From an uncultured Clostridia bacterium (GTDB lineage Bacteria; Bacillota; Clostridia; Christensenellales; UBA1242), in assembly GCA_947589615.1 (NCBI GenBank), contig CANQBU010000016.1, positions 1-14,137 of the forward strand: DNA of 14,137 nucleotides, written 5' to 3'. The notes beneath the pieces were generated by a model that saw nothing but the letters and a program-made list of their open reading frames with translations, did not search any database and was not told the DNA's origin. Within the stretch, counting starts at the first letter, position 1. Each line of letters begins with the position of its first letter. This document shows, in pieces, positions 1-8,500 of this stretch. A program made the position numbers and the translations under genes.

Positions 1-3000
1 TATTCTGACCTTGATGTTCCACTTTTAATCTCAAATGCTTCTGAATTTAAAGCTTTGGCACCGGTGGAAGGTCAAGAGAAAAAGAAAGAAGACTATATTT
101 TGACACATGATATTGTTCTTGATGATTATGTTCCTTTTGATACATCATTAATTAACAGTCTTGATGGAAATGGTCATACAATCTTTATTAAGTCATTCCA
201 TATAGACAGCGAAGCAAGAGTATTGAACTTGGCTTTGTTTAATCAAGTTCTTGAAGGGACACTCCTTAAAAATGTGCGTGTAAACGTTATAGATGGCGGT
301 GATCTTACTATAGACGTAAGAAATCTTACAGATTTTAATTTCGCGGGACTGGCAATAGAAAATGCGGGTGTAATTACAAACTGCGAAGTTGTAGCATTCT
401 ATACGACAGAAAGTGCATATGGTGACGGGGATAAGCCAGTCGCTCCTTGCACAAAAGAAAAAGACCGCTCGGGCATAATGATAAAATTTGTAAAAGGAGA
501 AGAGGAATATAAATTAACAGGAAGTGCTTTAACAAGCAATATAGCGGGCTTTGTTGGAACTAACAGCGGAAGCATAACAAACTCTCGTGTTGGAGGGCAA
601 ACAATAACAATACTTGGCGCAGAGAGGACATCTGGAGGAAAGTCTACTGGTGCAACCTATGCCTCATACTTAGACCTTGATACATTCTATATGATTGGTC
701 AGGGCAATATGGCGGGCTTTGTGAATTCAAATGCTAATGGAAATATTTCAGCATGCTATGTAAAAAATATTGACATGGCAAATAATTCTAATGCAACAAG
801 CCTTTATACATCGGGCTTTGTTGGAACAAATGCATCGACAATCAGTGTAAGTTATATTGAAGGTGTGCCTACCGATTCCGGAGTTAAAGGAAGATCAGAT
901 TATGCTTATGAAGGCTCATCACTGAAATCAGACATGGGATATGTTGTAGGATTTGTATATTCAAATACCACAACGGGCAGAATTAATGACTCCTATTCAA
1001 ATATATTGATAGCCAACGATATTTCGGGAAATAGAGTTTACCTTGCATCAGGATTTGTTTACGAAAATGAAGGTGTTATCGAAAATGGCTATTCGGCATC
1101 GCAGATTCTCAGCTCAAAATATACCCAGATGAACTTCTCTGGTGTTGATGAAAAAGGTGATTTGCGCGCTACTGGAACTTATATAAATTGTTACTTCTTC
1201 AACAAGAAATTTGAAGATGCAGAAGATTTCTCGACAGATTATTCGCAAGAATCACTTTATAAAACGGGTGTTTCACTAATTACTTCACCAAAAGATGGCT
1301 CATTATTCTATGGATTTGCCGTTGCAGATGGAGAACATGATGGTGTTTGGAGAATAAACGAAAGTGGTGTTACATTAATTGACGCAAACATCGAAATTCT
1401 TTCAAACAGATTTGTCGAATATGTTCCTGAGAATTATGAAGGTATAACTGGAAATAGTGAAAATGGTAAATATGTTCTTCATTATTCTACATTGACTTAC
1501 ACAGATGTAATAAGAACTGTTGATACAAAATTGGGAAGTTCATATAATCCAATTATAATTGCAACTGCACTTGACTTTGTTTCTGCAACAGGACAAAGCG
1601 AATCATCAAATATTAAAGAATTTTACAATGAAACATCTGTATGGGGGACCTACAGACTTGTTGATAATATTGATTTATCGACGCTGTTAAGCGCAGACAG
1701 CGTAATGTCTTTGCCATCTTCTACAAGGGCATTCAGTGGAACTCTTTATGGAAACAGTTTTACAATCTCCGGTATTTCAATCACTTCTTCTTCGAAAAAT
1801 GTCGCATTTGGCTTATTCTCATCAATTGAAAAGAGAGGAAAAAGTTCAAATCCAATTGTCAAAAACTTAAACCTTGATATATCACAGGTGGTTGCCGGTG
1901 AAACGGCAATGGTCGGCGGTCTTGCTGGATATGCATTAAATTCGGTTATTGTAAGCATAGATATAAACTTTACAGGCACAACGGGTATCCATGGATTAAA
2001 CTTTGTCGGCGGTCTTGTCGGACTTGCGGCAGGCAACAATATAATAAAGAATATAAATATTACAAATCCTACAATTGTTGCCGAGAAATATGGAGAACTC
2101 GATGCAAAGAATTACTTTATAACTGATGACCAAAGAGGACCTAACTCATTACAAAAATTTAGAACATCCATTTCAAACAGTTTGAATTATAATACTTTGC
2201 CAGATTCAACATTTATAAAAGATATAGTAAATTATTCGTATGCCGGAAGTGTTGTAGGTTATGTTGATAACTTTATAAGTGATGTGGTTATGTTTGATGT
2301 ATATCAAGCAGACAAATATTCAATAAATAGCATTCGAGTAAATGGAGTCGTTTATGTTGAAGGTCAAGTTGCCGGTGGTGCTTTTGGTTTAACAAGTTAT
2401 CAGACTAATATTCGTGATGTTGGTGTAACAGTTGAAAAAGACTCTAAAATATTGGCGACAAAATATTTTGCGGGCGGTGTTATTGGTCAATCATTCTCGT
2501 CGATTGACAGAATCTTCGCTGTTCACGAAGATGAAGTCCAAGAGGCTATTGAAGATAATATGGGTAATTTCTATGCAGGAAATCAAAGCGTAGAAAGAGG
2601 TATACTAGATTTATTCTATATGCCGGGCTCAGACTATAAACAAATATATATCGGTGGTTTAATCGGTTATGCAGGTAGTGGAAATATTGAAATATCTTAT
2701 TCAAGATTAAATGTTACTTCTCCGACTGCAGATTTTGCAGGTGGAATTATTGGCGGCGTAGAGGTTGAAGGAGTAGGGCTATATCAAACCCACTCATTAA
2801 ACGGCAATTCTCGTGAATCGGCATCTGTAAATTATTTCTTAAATGAAGTGTATGCGACAGGCGATGTTCGTGCAAATACTGATTTGGGATATGTAAACGC
2901 AGGTGGAATTATTGGTCGCGCACTTGGAAGAATTGCTTTCTTGTCGGTAAATGCTTTCAACTATATAACTACATACAATTATAAAACGAATCAGTATGAT

Positions 3001-5586
3001 TTAGTTCCAGGCACAATTGCAAACCTTTCAAACTACCTTAAAGTCAATAGTTTAGTAGGACAACTCGCAAAATATTCAAATGCGGAAGAAGGTGTTGAAA
3101 GAACAATCGAGGAAGATACTGATGTAAATGAAAATAATTATACAAATCACTTGACATTGCTTCGCTATGTTGCAGCTTCAACAGGGGCGGCAAATGTTTC
3201 AGATTTACCTTCTGTTGCTTACTATGAAGGATATTATAAAGCTACAAATGTTTTGTATACTTTAAATGTGTTTGCAAGAATAGATGGCTCTATAAAAGGC
3301 GATAATAAATTATTCAACGGAGATGAGGCGACAAGTCCAGTTGTTAATGTTATAAATTCACCTTCTGAATATGCTGATTCTTCCACCGGTCATACTTACA
3401 CTCAAAGCGGATTTATAAATTCTGGTGTTTGGAGTGCAGATAATTGGGATCATGAACTTGTTGACCTTGTTCCTACTATTAAATTTAAACGCTCTTTAAG
3501 CGTATTATATCTCGATCAGTGGAATGTTGAGGAAGTATTCCGAAGAATGAGTAATTCCAATGCCACAGTAATTGTTCGTGGACGTGAAAGTGAAAAATCG
3601 GACAGATACGGTGATATTGATTTGAGTAAACATCCTGGTATAAAAATTACAAACTTTAGCGGAAAACTTATTCGTGGAAAAGAATATTATAATAACACAG
3701 ATATTAACACAGATAATAACACAGATAATAACACAGATAATCAGCCAATCAAAATCAAAGCGAACGGAAACTTTATTGAAAGTGTTGGTGCAGGCTTTAC
3801 CACTTCAGACCTTGTAATAGATTATGGTTACAAAGTTGATAAGATAGTGGAAAATACGGCAACGGGATTATTTATAAATGGTGCGGCAAATGAAGCAAGC
3901 ATTTCATCTCTCACTTTAAATATTTATGCTCCAATCCAGTTTAATGCAGATGGTGTAGATACGGCAAGTATCGGTCTTGTGGCGGGTTCATTAAATTCAA
4001 CATCGGTAAAAGGGGTCAATATAGAATATAAGGGCGACGTTGCAAACCAAAACTTAATTAATATTATTGACGGCCAATTCCATGCTACCTCTTTAAACTT
4101 AGGTCTTATTGCCGGGACAGCGACACAAAGCAGCACTATTTCCATTATGTCCATAGAAGACATAAACATAAAATTTGATGGGGGATTCTTTAATATTACA
4201 AAGGAATTAAAGACGCTTCGTTTAGGTGGATATCTCGGCACGGCAAAGAGAAATATTGATGCCCAGCCATTTAATTTGGTTTTGTCAGAAATGAAAACAA
4301 GTGTCGGGGCAAGAAAAATATCTATTAATGGTTCAGAAGACGGCTCATTCTATCTTGGAGGCTATATAGGTGTAGTTGGTAATGTAAATAATTCTTCAGA
4401 ACAATCGTCAGGCGCGGGGATCGACTCAATAAACACAAAAGATGGTGCTAAAATAGATATGAACTTAGAATATGATTTAGACTATTCTTTTGGTGAATTA
4501 TATGTAGGTGGTATTACCGGTTATGCCAATGTAACTTCATTTAACTTCAATGCAAATAATTCTATGTTAGGAGTTAAACTGGTATTTGCTAAAGCCACCG
4601 AGCCAAGTGTAAATAAACTCTATGCCGGCGGACTTAGTGGATATTTGACTGGCGGTGCAATGTCTGTATCAAACTTCAATCAAATTAATTTTGAAGTTTT
4701 CAAGTCTACAGAATCAAATGCAAGTCCTCTTGATAAAAATAAATTCTATGATCAAATAACAGAAGTAGAAGATAAAAATAAATATACAGAAAATAATTTA
4801 CCTATCAAAAAAGAAGCTTATACTGGCGGACTTGTTGGTTATGCAGGCTCGACGTTTAGTTATTATTGTGATACACAAACAACTATAAATCCAGAAGTGA
4901 AGCTAAATGATACCGAGATTTATTATCCATCTGTAAGATTTGAAGTAAAAGAAGAAGCAGAAGTATATGCTGGTTCAATTTTAGGCTATACACAGGCGGT
5001 GGCTTCATCAGATTCATTGAAATTCACAGGCTCGATAATCTCAACAATGGATTTTGTGGTTGTTGGTGAAGAAGGTAAAACATCATCAGCTACTATTGGT
5101 GGTATTGTTGGATCAATCAAAGGTCCTGATACAGTTGAAATGAAATCGGTTTCTACTTTTGGTGAACAAAATACAAATTCAAATATAATCGCATATAACG
5201 GTGCAGTTTATTCTAATATTAAAAATTTGACTTTTGGTGGCGTTGTAGGAAATTATTATGGAGTTGGTAAAGGAAGCAATGGAAAAACCGTAAATGCATT
5301 AAATGTCTATAAAACTTCCTTCGGTGGAGTTGTAAAAGTTTTTGGTAAAAATTCAAATAGCGCATCTATCACCACTGGCGGTGTAATTGGTAATGCTACT
5401 TCTACTGAAGGGACTTTTGATATAGATATTAGGGGAATATACAACTATGGTGACGTATATATTGAATATGATAATGCCTTGACACATTATCCACATATAA
5501 TTTCGGCGGACTTGTTGGAGACGCTTCACATGTTACCTCTGCTGGTGGCAATGTTCGGTATAACGCATCTGTTGTGTATTCATTAA
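1..5586 (+). CDS. Giant GLUG-repeat, adhesin-like surface protein, upstream part (5' partial, ends in a frameshift)
   Basis: The frame is open from base 1, and residues before the first possible start (TTG at 55) already fit the protein pattern (ISNASEFKALA), so the gene begins outside the window. The opening is typical of GLUG/beta-helix proteins: YILTHDIVLDD, then LDGNGHTI at about 94-186; a second such lead-in (YRLVDNIDLS...LYGNSFTISGISI) lies near 1650-1775. Between and after these are about 25 GLUG-like motifs: GFVGTN-type at 340-1110, GGLVGYA-type at 1909-2965 and 3961-5535. The protein is rich in Asn, Ser, Thr, Gly and Tyr, with only about five cysteines, as expected outside the cell. 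GLUG motifs occur in secreted bacterial adhesin-like proteins; an adhesive or structural role here is inferred. The last ~30 codons (HIISADLLETLHML... to TAA at 5584-5586) do not fit the pattern and are out-of-frame sequence after a -1 shift; the true protein continues in the next feature. Signal peptide and promoter lie upstream of the window. Confidence 0.85.
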   Translation, partial: YSDLDVPLLISNASEFKALAPVEGQEKKKEDYILTHDIVLDDYVPFDTSLINSLDGNGHTIFIKSFHIDSEARVLNLALFNQVLEGTLLKNVRVNVIDGGDLTIDVRNLTDFNFAGLAIENAGVITNCEVVAFYTTESAYGDGDKPVAPCTKEKDRSGIMIKFVKGEEEYKLTGSALTSNIAGFVGTNSGSITNSRVGGQTITILGAERTSGGKSTGATYASYLDLDTFYMIGQGNMAGFVNSNANGNISACYVKNIDMANNSNATSLYTSGFVGTNASTISVSYIEGVPTDSGVKGRSDYAYEGSSLKSDMGYVVGFVYSNTTTGRINDSYSNILIANDISGNRVYLASGFVYENEGVIENGYSASQILSSKYTQMNFSGVDEKGDLRATGTYINCYFFNKKFEDAEDFSTDYSQESLYKTGVSLITSPKDGSLFYGFAVADGEHDGVWRINESGVTLIDANIEILSNRFVEYVPENYEGITGNSENGKYVLHYSTLTYTDVIRTVDTKLGSSYNPIIIATALDFVSATGQSESSNIKEFYNETSVWGTYRLVDNIDLSTLLSADSVMSLPSSTRAFSGTLYGNSFTISGISITSSSKNVAFGLFSSIEKRGKSSNPIVKNLNLDISQVVAGETAMVGGLAGYALNSVIVSIDINFTGTTGIHGLNFVGGLVGLAAGNNIIKNINITNPTIVAEKYGELDAKNYFITDDQRGPNSLQKFRTSISNSLNYNTLPDSTFIKDIVNYSYAGSVVGYVDNFISDVVMFDVYQADKYSINSIRVNGVVYVEGQVAGGAFGLTSYQTNIRDVGVTVEKDSKILATKYFAGGVIGQSFSSIDRIFAVHEDEVQEAIEDNMGNFYAGNQSVERGILDLFYMPGSDYKQIYIGGLIGYAGSGNIEISYSRLNVTSPTADFAGGIIGGVEVEGVGLYQTHSLNGNSRESASVNYFLNEVYATGDVRANTDLGYVNAGGIIGRALGRIAFLSVNAFNYITTYNYKTNQYDLVPGTIANLSNYLKVNSLVGQLAKYSNAEEGVERTIEEDTDVNENNYTNHLTLLRYVAASTGAANVSDLPSVAYYEGYYKATNVLYTLNVFARIDGSIKGDNKLFNGDEATSPVVNVINSPSEYADSSTGHTYTQSGFINSGVWSADNWDHELVDLVPTIKFKRSLSVLYLDQWNVEEVFRRMSNSNATVIVRGRESEKSDRYGDIDLSKHPGIKITNFSGKLIRGKEYYNNTDINTDNNTDNNTDNQPIKIKANGNFIESVGAGFTTSDLVIDYGYKVDKIVENTATGLFINGAANEASISSLTLNIYAPIQFNADGVDTASIGLVAGSLNSTSVKGVNIEYKGDVANQNLINIIDGQFHATSLNLGLIAGTATQSSTISIMSIEDINIKFDGGFFNITKELKTLRLGGYLGTAKRNIDAQPFNLVLSEMKTSVGARKISINGSEDGSFYLGGYIGVVGNVNNSSEQSSGAGIDSINTKDGAKIDMNLEYDLDYSFGELYVGGITGYANVTSFNFNANNSMLGVKLVFAKATEPSVNKLYAGGLSGYLTGGAMSVSNFNQINFEVFKSTESNASPLDKNKFYDQITEVEDKNKYTENNLPIKKEAYTGGLVGYAGSTFSYYCDTQTTINPEVKLNDTEIYYPSVRFEVKEEAEVYAGSILGYTQAVASSDSLKFTGSIISTMDFVVVGEEGKTSSATIGGIVGSIKGPDTVEMKSVSTFGEQNTNSNIIAYNGAVYSNIKNLTFGGVVGNYYGVGKGSNGKTVNALNVYKTSFGGVVKVFGKNSNSASITTGGVIGNATSTEGTFDIDIRGIYNYGDVYIEYDNALTHYPHIISADLLETLHMLPLLVAMFGITHLLCIH
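340..1110 (+). repeat. GLUG-like repeats, GFVxxN subtype (6 copies)
   Basis: Six related units are visible, with cores near 340 (FAGLAIENAGVITN), 541 (IAGFVGTNSGSITNS), 709 (MAGFVNSNANGNIS), 808 (TSGFVGTNASTIS), 943 (VVGFVYSNTTTGRIN) and 1045 (ASGFVYENEGVIEN). Spacing is irregular, about 100-200 nt, and similarity is at protein rather than DNA level. They differ from later units in having GFVxxN in place of GGLVGYA, with the following beta strand introduced by a Gly-x-Ile. Confidence 0.75.
1909..2965 (+). repeat. GLUG-like repeats, GGLVGYA subtype, first block (8 copies)
   Basis: Cores: MVGGLAGYA (1909), FVGGLVGLA (2002), YAGSVVGYV (2239), AGGAFGLT (2371), FAGGVIGQS (2467), IGGLIGYAG (2650), FAGGIIGG (2734) and AGGIIGRA (2899). 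Each has a small or aromatic residue, Gly-Gly, two aliphatic residues, then Gly. Distances between cores vary from about 84 to 237 nt, so sequence of variable length is inserted between coils. Confidence 0.8.
3694..3741 (+). repeat. 12-nt tandem repeat encoding NTDN x4
   Basis: Four in-frame copies of AACACAGATAAT run head to tail; the first has ATT as its last codon, and copies 2-4 are identical. They encode N-T-D-I, N-T-D-N, N-T-D-N, N-T-D-N inside a region leading into a new beta-helix segment. Perfect DNA identity against a divergent background points to recent slippage expansion, and whole-unit changes would keep the frame. Confidence 0.9.
3961..5535 (+). repeat. GLUG-like repeats, second block (about 12 copies, last one across the frameshift)
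   Basis: Cores: IGLVAGSL (3970), LGLIAGTA (4099), LGGYLGTA (4222), LGGYIGVV (4354), VGGITGYA (4504), AGGLSGYL (4624), TGGLVGYAG (4822), AGSILGYT (4969), IGGIVGSI (5095), FGGVVGNY (5233), TGGVIGNA (5374) and FGGLVGDA (5502, in the shifted frame). Spacing is close to 110-200 nt, the most regular part of the gene. The last core lies in the new frame and is the best proof that the two reading frames belong together. Confidence 0.8.
5475..5504 (+). other. -1 frameshift joining the two halves of the giant gene
   Basis: Upstream, the frame with codons at 5461, 5464 and so on reads GDVYIEYDNALTHYPHI; downstream, the frame shifted by -1 reads NFGGLVGDASHVTSAGG. Each is in character only on its own side. 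The new frame has stops at 5463, 5469 and 5472, so the switch must lie between 5475 and the GLUG core at 5505. One missing base would explain it. No homopolymer of five or more, no short tandem repeat and no X-XXY-YYZ slippery heptamer lies in this interval. That argues against phase variation and canonical programmed frameshifting, and favours a consensus error or a true inactivating deletion. Confidence 0.85.
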
Positions 5587-8500
5587 TGACATCATTTAAT
5601 GCAAAATATCAGCAAACGTCAAAAACAGCAAACGCTTTATTTGGCGGTTCAAATGTTTCTGTAAAATCGCCAAGTAATACTGAAAACCCCGAAGGCTTCG
5701 CATCAGTTTTTTATAACCATGCAGTCGTCCTGCTGACTGATGAAAATGGTACAGACGAATCATACTCGTCAAATCAAAATGATAATTTGGGTTATGTATC
5801 TAGATTTGAGAATACTAATACCAGCGGTGAAAATCTAAAAGATGCTATAACAAACGCTTTAAGAAGTTTCGTAAACTTCGAACCAGGGCATAAATTAAAT
5901 CCTTATTCACTTAGCACGGCAGAAGATGGTTATCAAATAATTAAATCAGATCCATATACCTTTAATGGAAGATCGTATTATATAGTTGGGAATGAAACAT
6001 TTAATAGCAAAATTACAAATAACGCGGAAATATCTGAATTAAGAAACATCGCTATATTTGGTGACCGGTCATATGTAAAATTTGATAATAGTGCATCTCA
6101 TTTTAGAGAAGGCACCCATGGCTTATTTGATTATATGAATGGTTATTCTTCAATTTCAGGTATGGCAATTGATGCAAATATAATTTATGACAATATTGCA
6201 ACTGGTAATTATGGTATATTGGTTGGACAAATGTTTGAGCATTCTATTGTTTATGCAATCAATGTTCGAGGAACTCTTGATGTGGGAGGAAATGAGGCTC
6301 CTTCATCGGTTTCTGGTCTTGTCGGTGAATTAACTTCTGGTCATATTTACGATGTTTCAACTGACCTTGACATTAGATATCGTGCGAAAGAAGGTGGAAA
6401 AGTTTATGGCTTGACTTCTCTCAAAACAGATAATAGCGACTATCAACGCATAGAGGACAGTTTCACTGGTGGCAGTATTCAAACTCTTATTTCAGCAAAT
6501 GTGACCGCTTTTGCAAACTTTCATGGAAGTACAAGCATTGAAAATTGTTATGCATATCCAAAACTTGATATAAGGGATTATACTAATGCAACAAATACAA
6601 GCAGTGGCACAGTTACTGTTTTTAATACGGATGTAAAAGATAAAAATTTATTTTATGATATTAATGGCTTAAATTACGAGGACATTAAAAATACTGTCGG
6701 TGACCAGCAAAGGTCTTTTGCATACTTAAGACGTGAAGAAGGCTCAGATATCAAATATTTTTCAATAGATGATCGTTGGACAAATAATTATAATTTTAAC
6801 TATGGTTATCCTACATTAAGATATCAATATTTAAATGTTTCGTCTTATGCGATATTGACCAGATCTATAAAAAAATCAGATAGACTTGCAGAAGATGACG
6901 GTGCAGCTAGATTGATTAGTCCAGACCCATTACAAACAGACGACGAATACTATGATAAATATATTACCGAAAACACTTATACAAGACTGGAAAATGGAGA
7001 TGTTCCTTATAGCGATACAACGAAAAAATATTACTTCATGATTCCAAATGTTTCACTTTTGATAAGAATGAATGACGTTCATAAGACAGAGAATAATACA
7101 CCAGATGGCTTGACTAAAAACTTCATTTTGAAAAATGATATTGATTTTATTAAGTTGATGATAGAAAATGCTAAAACTTCAATTCACAGTGCACCACTAT
7201 CGGGGGGCAGAGACTTTAAAGGTATATTTGATGGTCAAAATAAGACAATTAAAAACATGGGAAAAGAATTTAGTGGTGATAACGAAGGTAAAGAATCGTT
7301 ATTTACAAGTATTAGTGGCAGCCCAACCGACAAAGCAAGAGTAATGAATTTACGATTGACGGATGTAGATTCAAAGCAGTATTCTGTATTGGCAAGAGAT
7401 AGGATAGAGAATGCAGAAATTTCAAACATCATGCTTTCGGGAAATTTCGAAATCAAATCTAATGAAAGTGCAGGCGAAAGTGCAGGCGAAAGTGCAGACG
7501 GTGCAGAAGAAAGTGCAGAAGTCCAAATGATTGTTGGTGGCCTTGCACCAAAAGCAATAAAAACATCTCTTTATGCAATTACAAATGCGATTCAGATAAA
7601 TGTTAAGGGCGAAAGCACCTACACGATGACAGATGATAATAAAGTAAACTACGCTGTAGTTGGTGGTATTGTGGGAGAATTGCAGCAAAATTCTACAATG
7701 AAATATTGTTCAAATTATGGACCGATAAATGCTGCAACAAAAGATGTTGCAACTGACGGAGAGGTTATAATTGCTGGAGGACTTGTTGGAGTAGCAACAT
7801 CTGGCACCACAATAAGCTATAGTTATAACTCAACATCCGTTTTAAGCAATTACGCATCGACAATAGATGGGACTAAAACCTGTAGCACCAAAGGCAGATT
7901 CTATGCTGGAGGACTTGTTGGATATACAATGGAATATGCAACCATTGAATATAGTTATAACTCAGGTATGATTAAGGCTGGTAATAAGAGCAATAACGAT
8001 GCAGCATATGCCGCAGGAATAACTGCATACATTAAAAGTGGAGGTCTCATTGATAATTGTTATAATGAAGGAGCCATCGAAGCTTTAGGCGAAAATCCTG
8101 CAACGGAATGGCGTTTTATAGATAATAAATTTGTTTTAAAGCAAACGCAAGCAAAGCGCAATGTATATGCATACGGCATAGCTTATGCCGCAGCAAAAAC
8201 TGCGGATATTGTGAGTTGCAAAATTATTGCACCTAATAATGAAGAAACTACTTTATATGACATTATTAATAATAATGGTGTTGTAATGGATGGTGATAAC
8301 TCAACAATAATTGAAATCCCTTGGACCAATATTAGAAGCTCTGCTACTGGAGGATGGAACTACGATTTTAATGGATTAGGCGTGAAGCAACAAGACACAA
8401 GTTTTAGTAGCAACGATGGCGTATATCAAGCTATCAGCTTCGATATATCAAGAAAGCACACAGAAGTTGTGAGTACTATCATTGTTACTACACCAGTGTG

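Noticed and set aside
55..57. TTG at 55 as the true start of the first frame
   Set aside because: The frame is open back to base 1 with sequence typical of the fold (ISNASEFKALA), and there is no ribosome binding site; the gene is cut by the window edge.
1746..2039. 97-codon open frame on the - strand
   Set aside because: It is antisense to well-defined GLUG repeats; its Pro-rich product is what the reverse complement of Gly-rich GGLVG coding gives. No ribosome binding site or family match.
3924..4241. 105-codon open frame on the - strand
   Set aside because: It lies opposite GLUG units of the giant gene and has no recognisable domain; a shadow of the + strand coding pattern.
5475..5504. 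Programmed -1 frameshifting
   Set aside because: No slippery X-XXY-YYZ heptamer, and no evident strong stem-loop immediately downstream.
5574..5588. GTG 5574 or ATG 5586 as the true start of a separate second gene
   Set aside because: There is no Shine-Dalgarno sequence, and about 33 codons upstream in the same frame continue the GLUG pattern, so the frame is a continuation, not a new gene.
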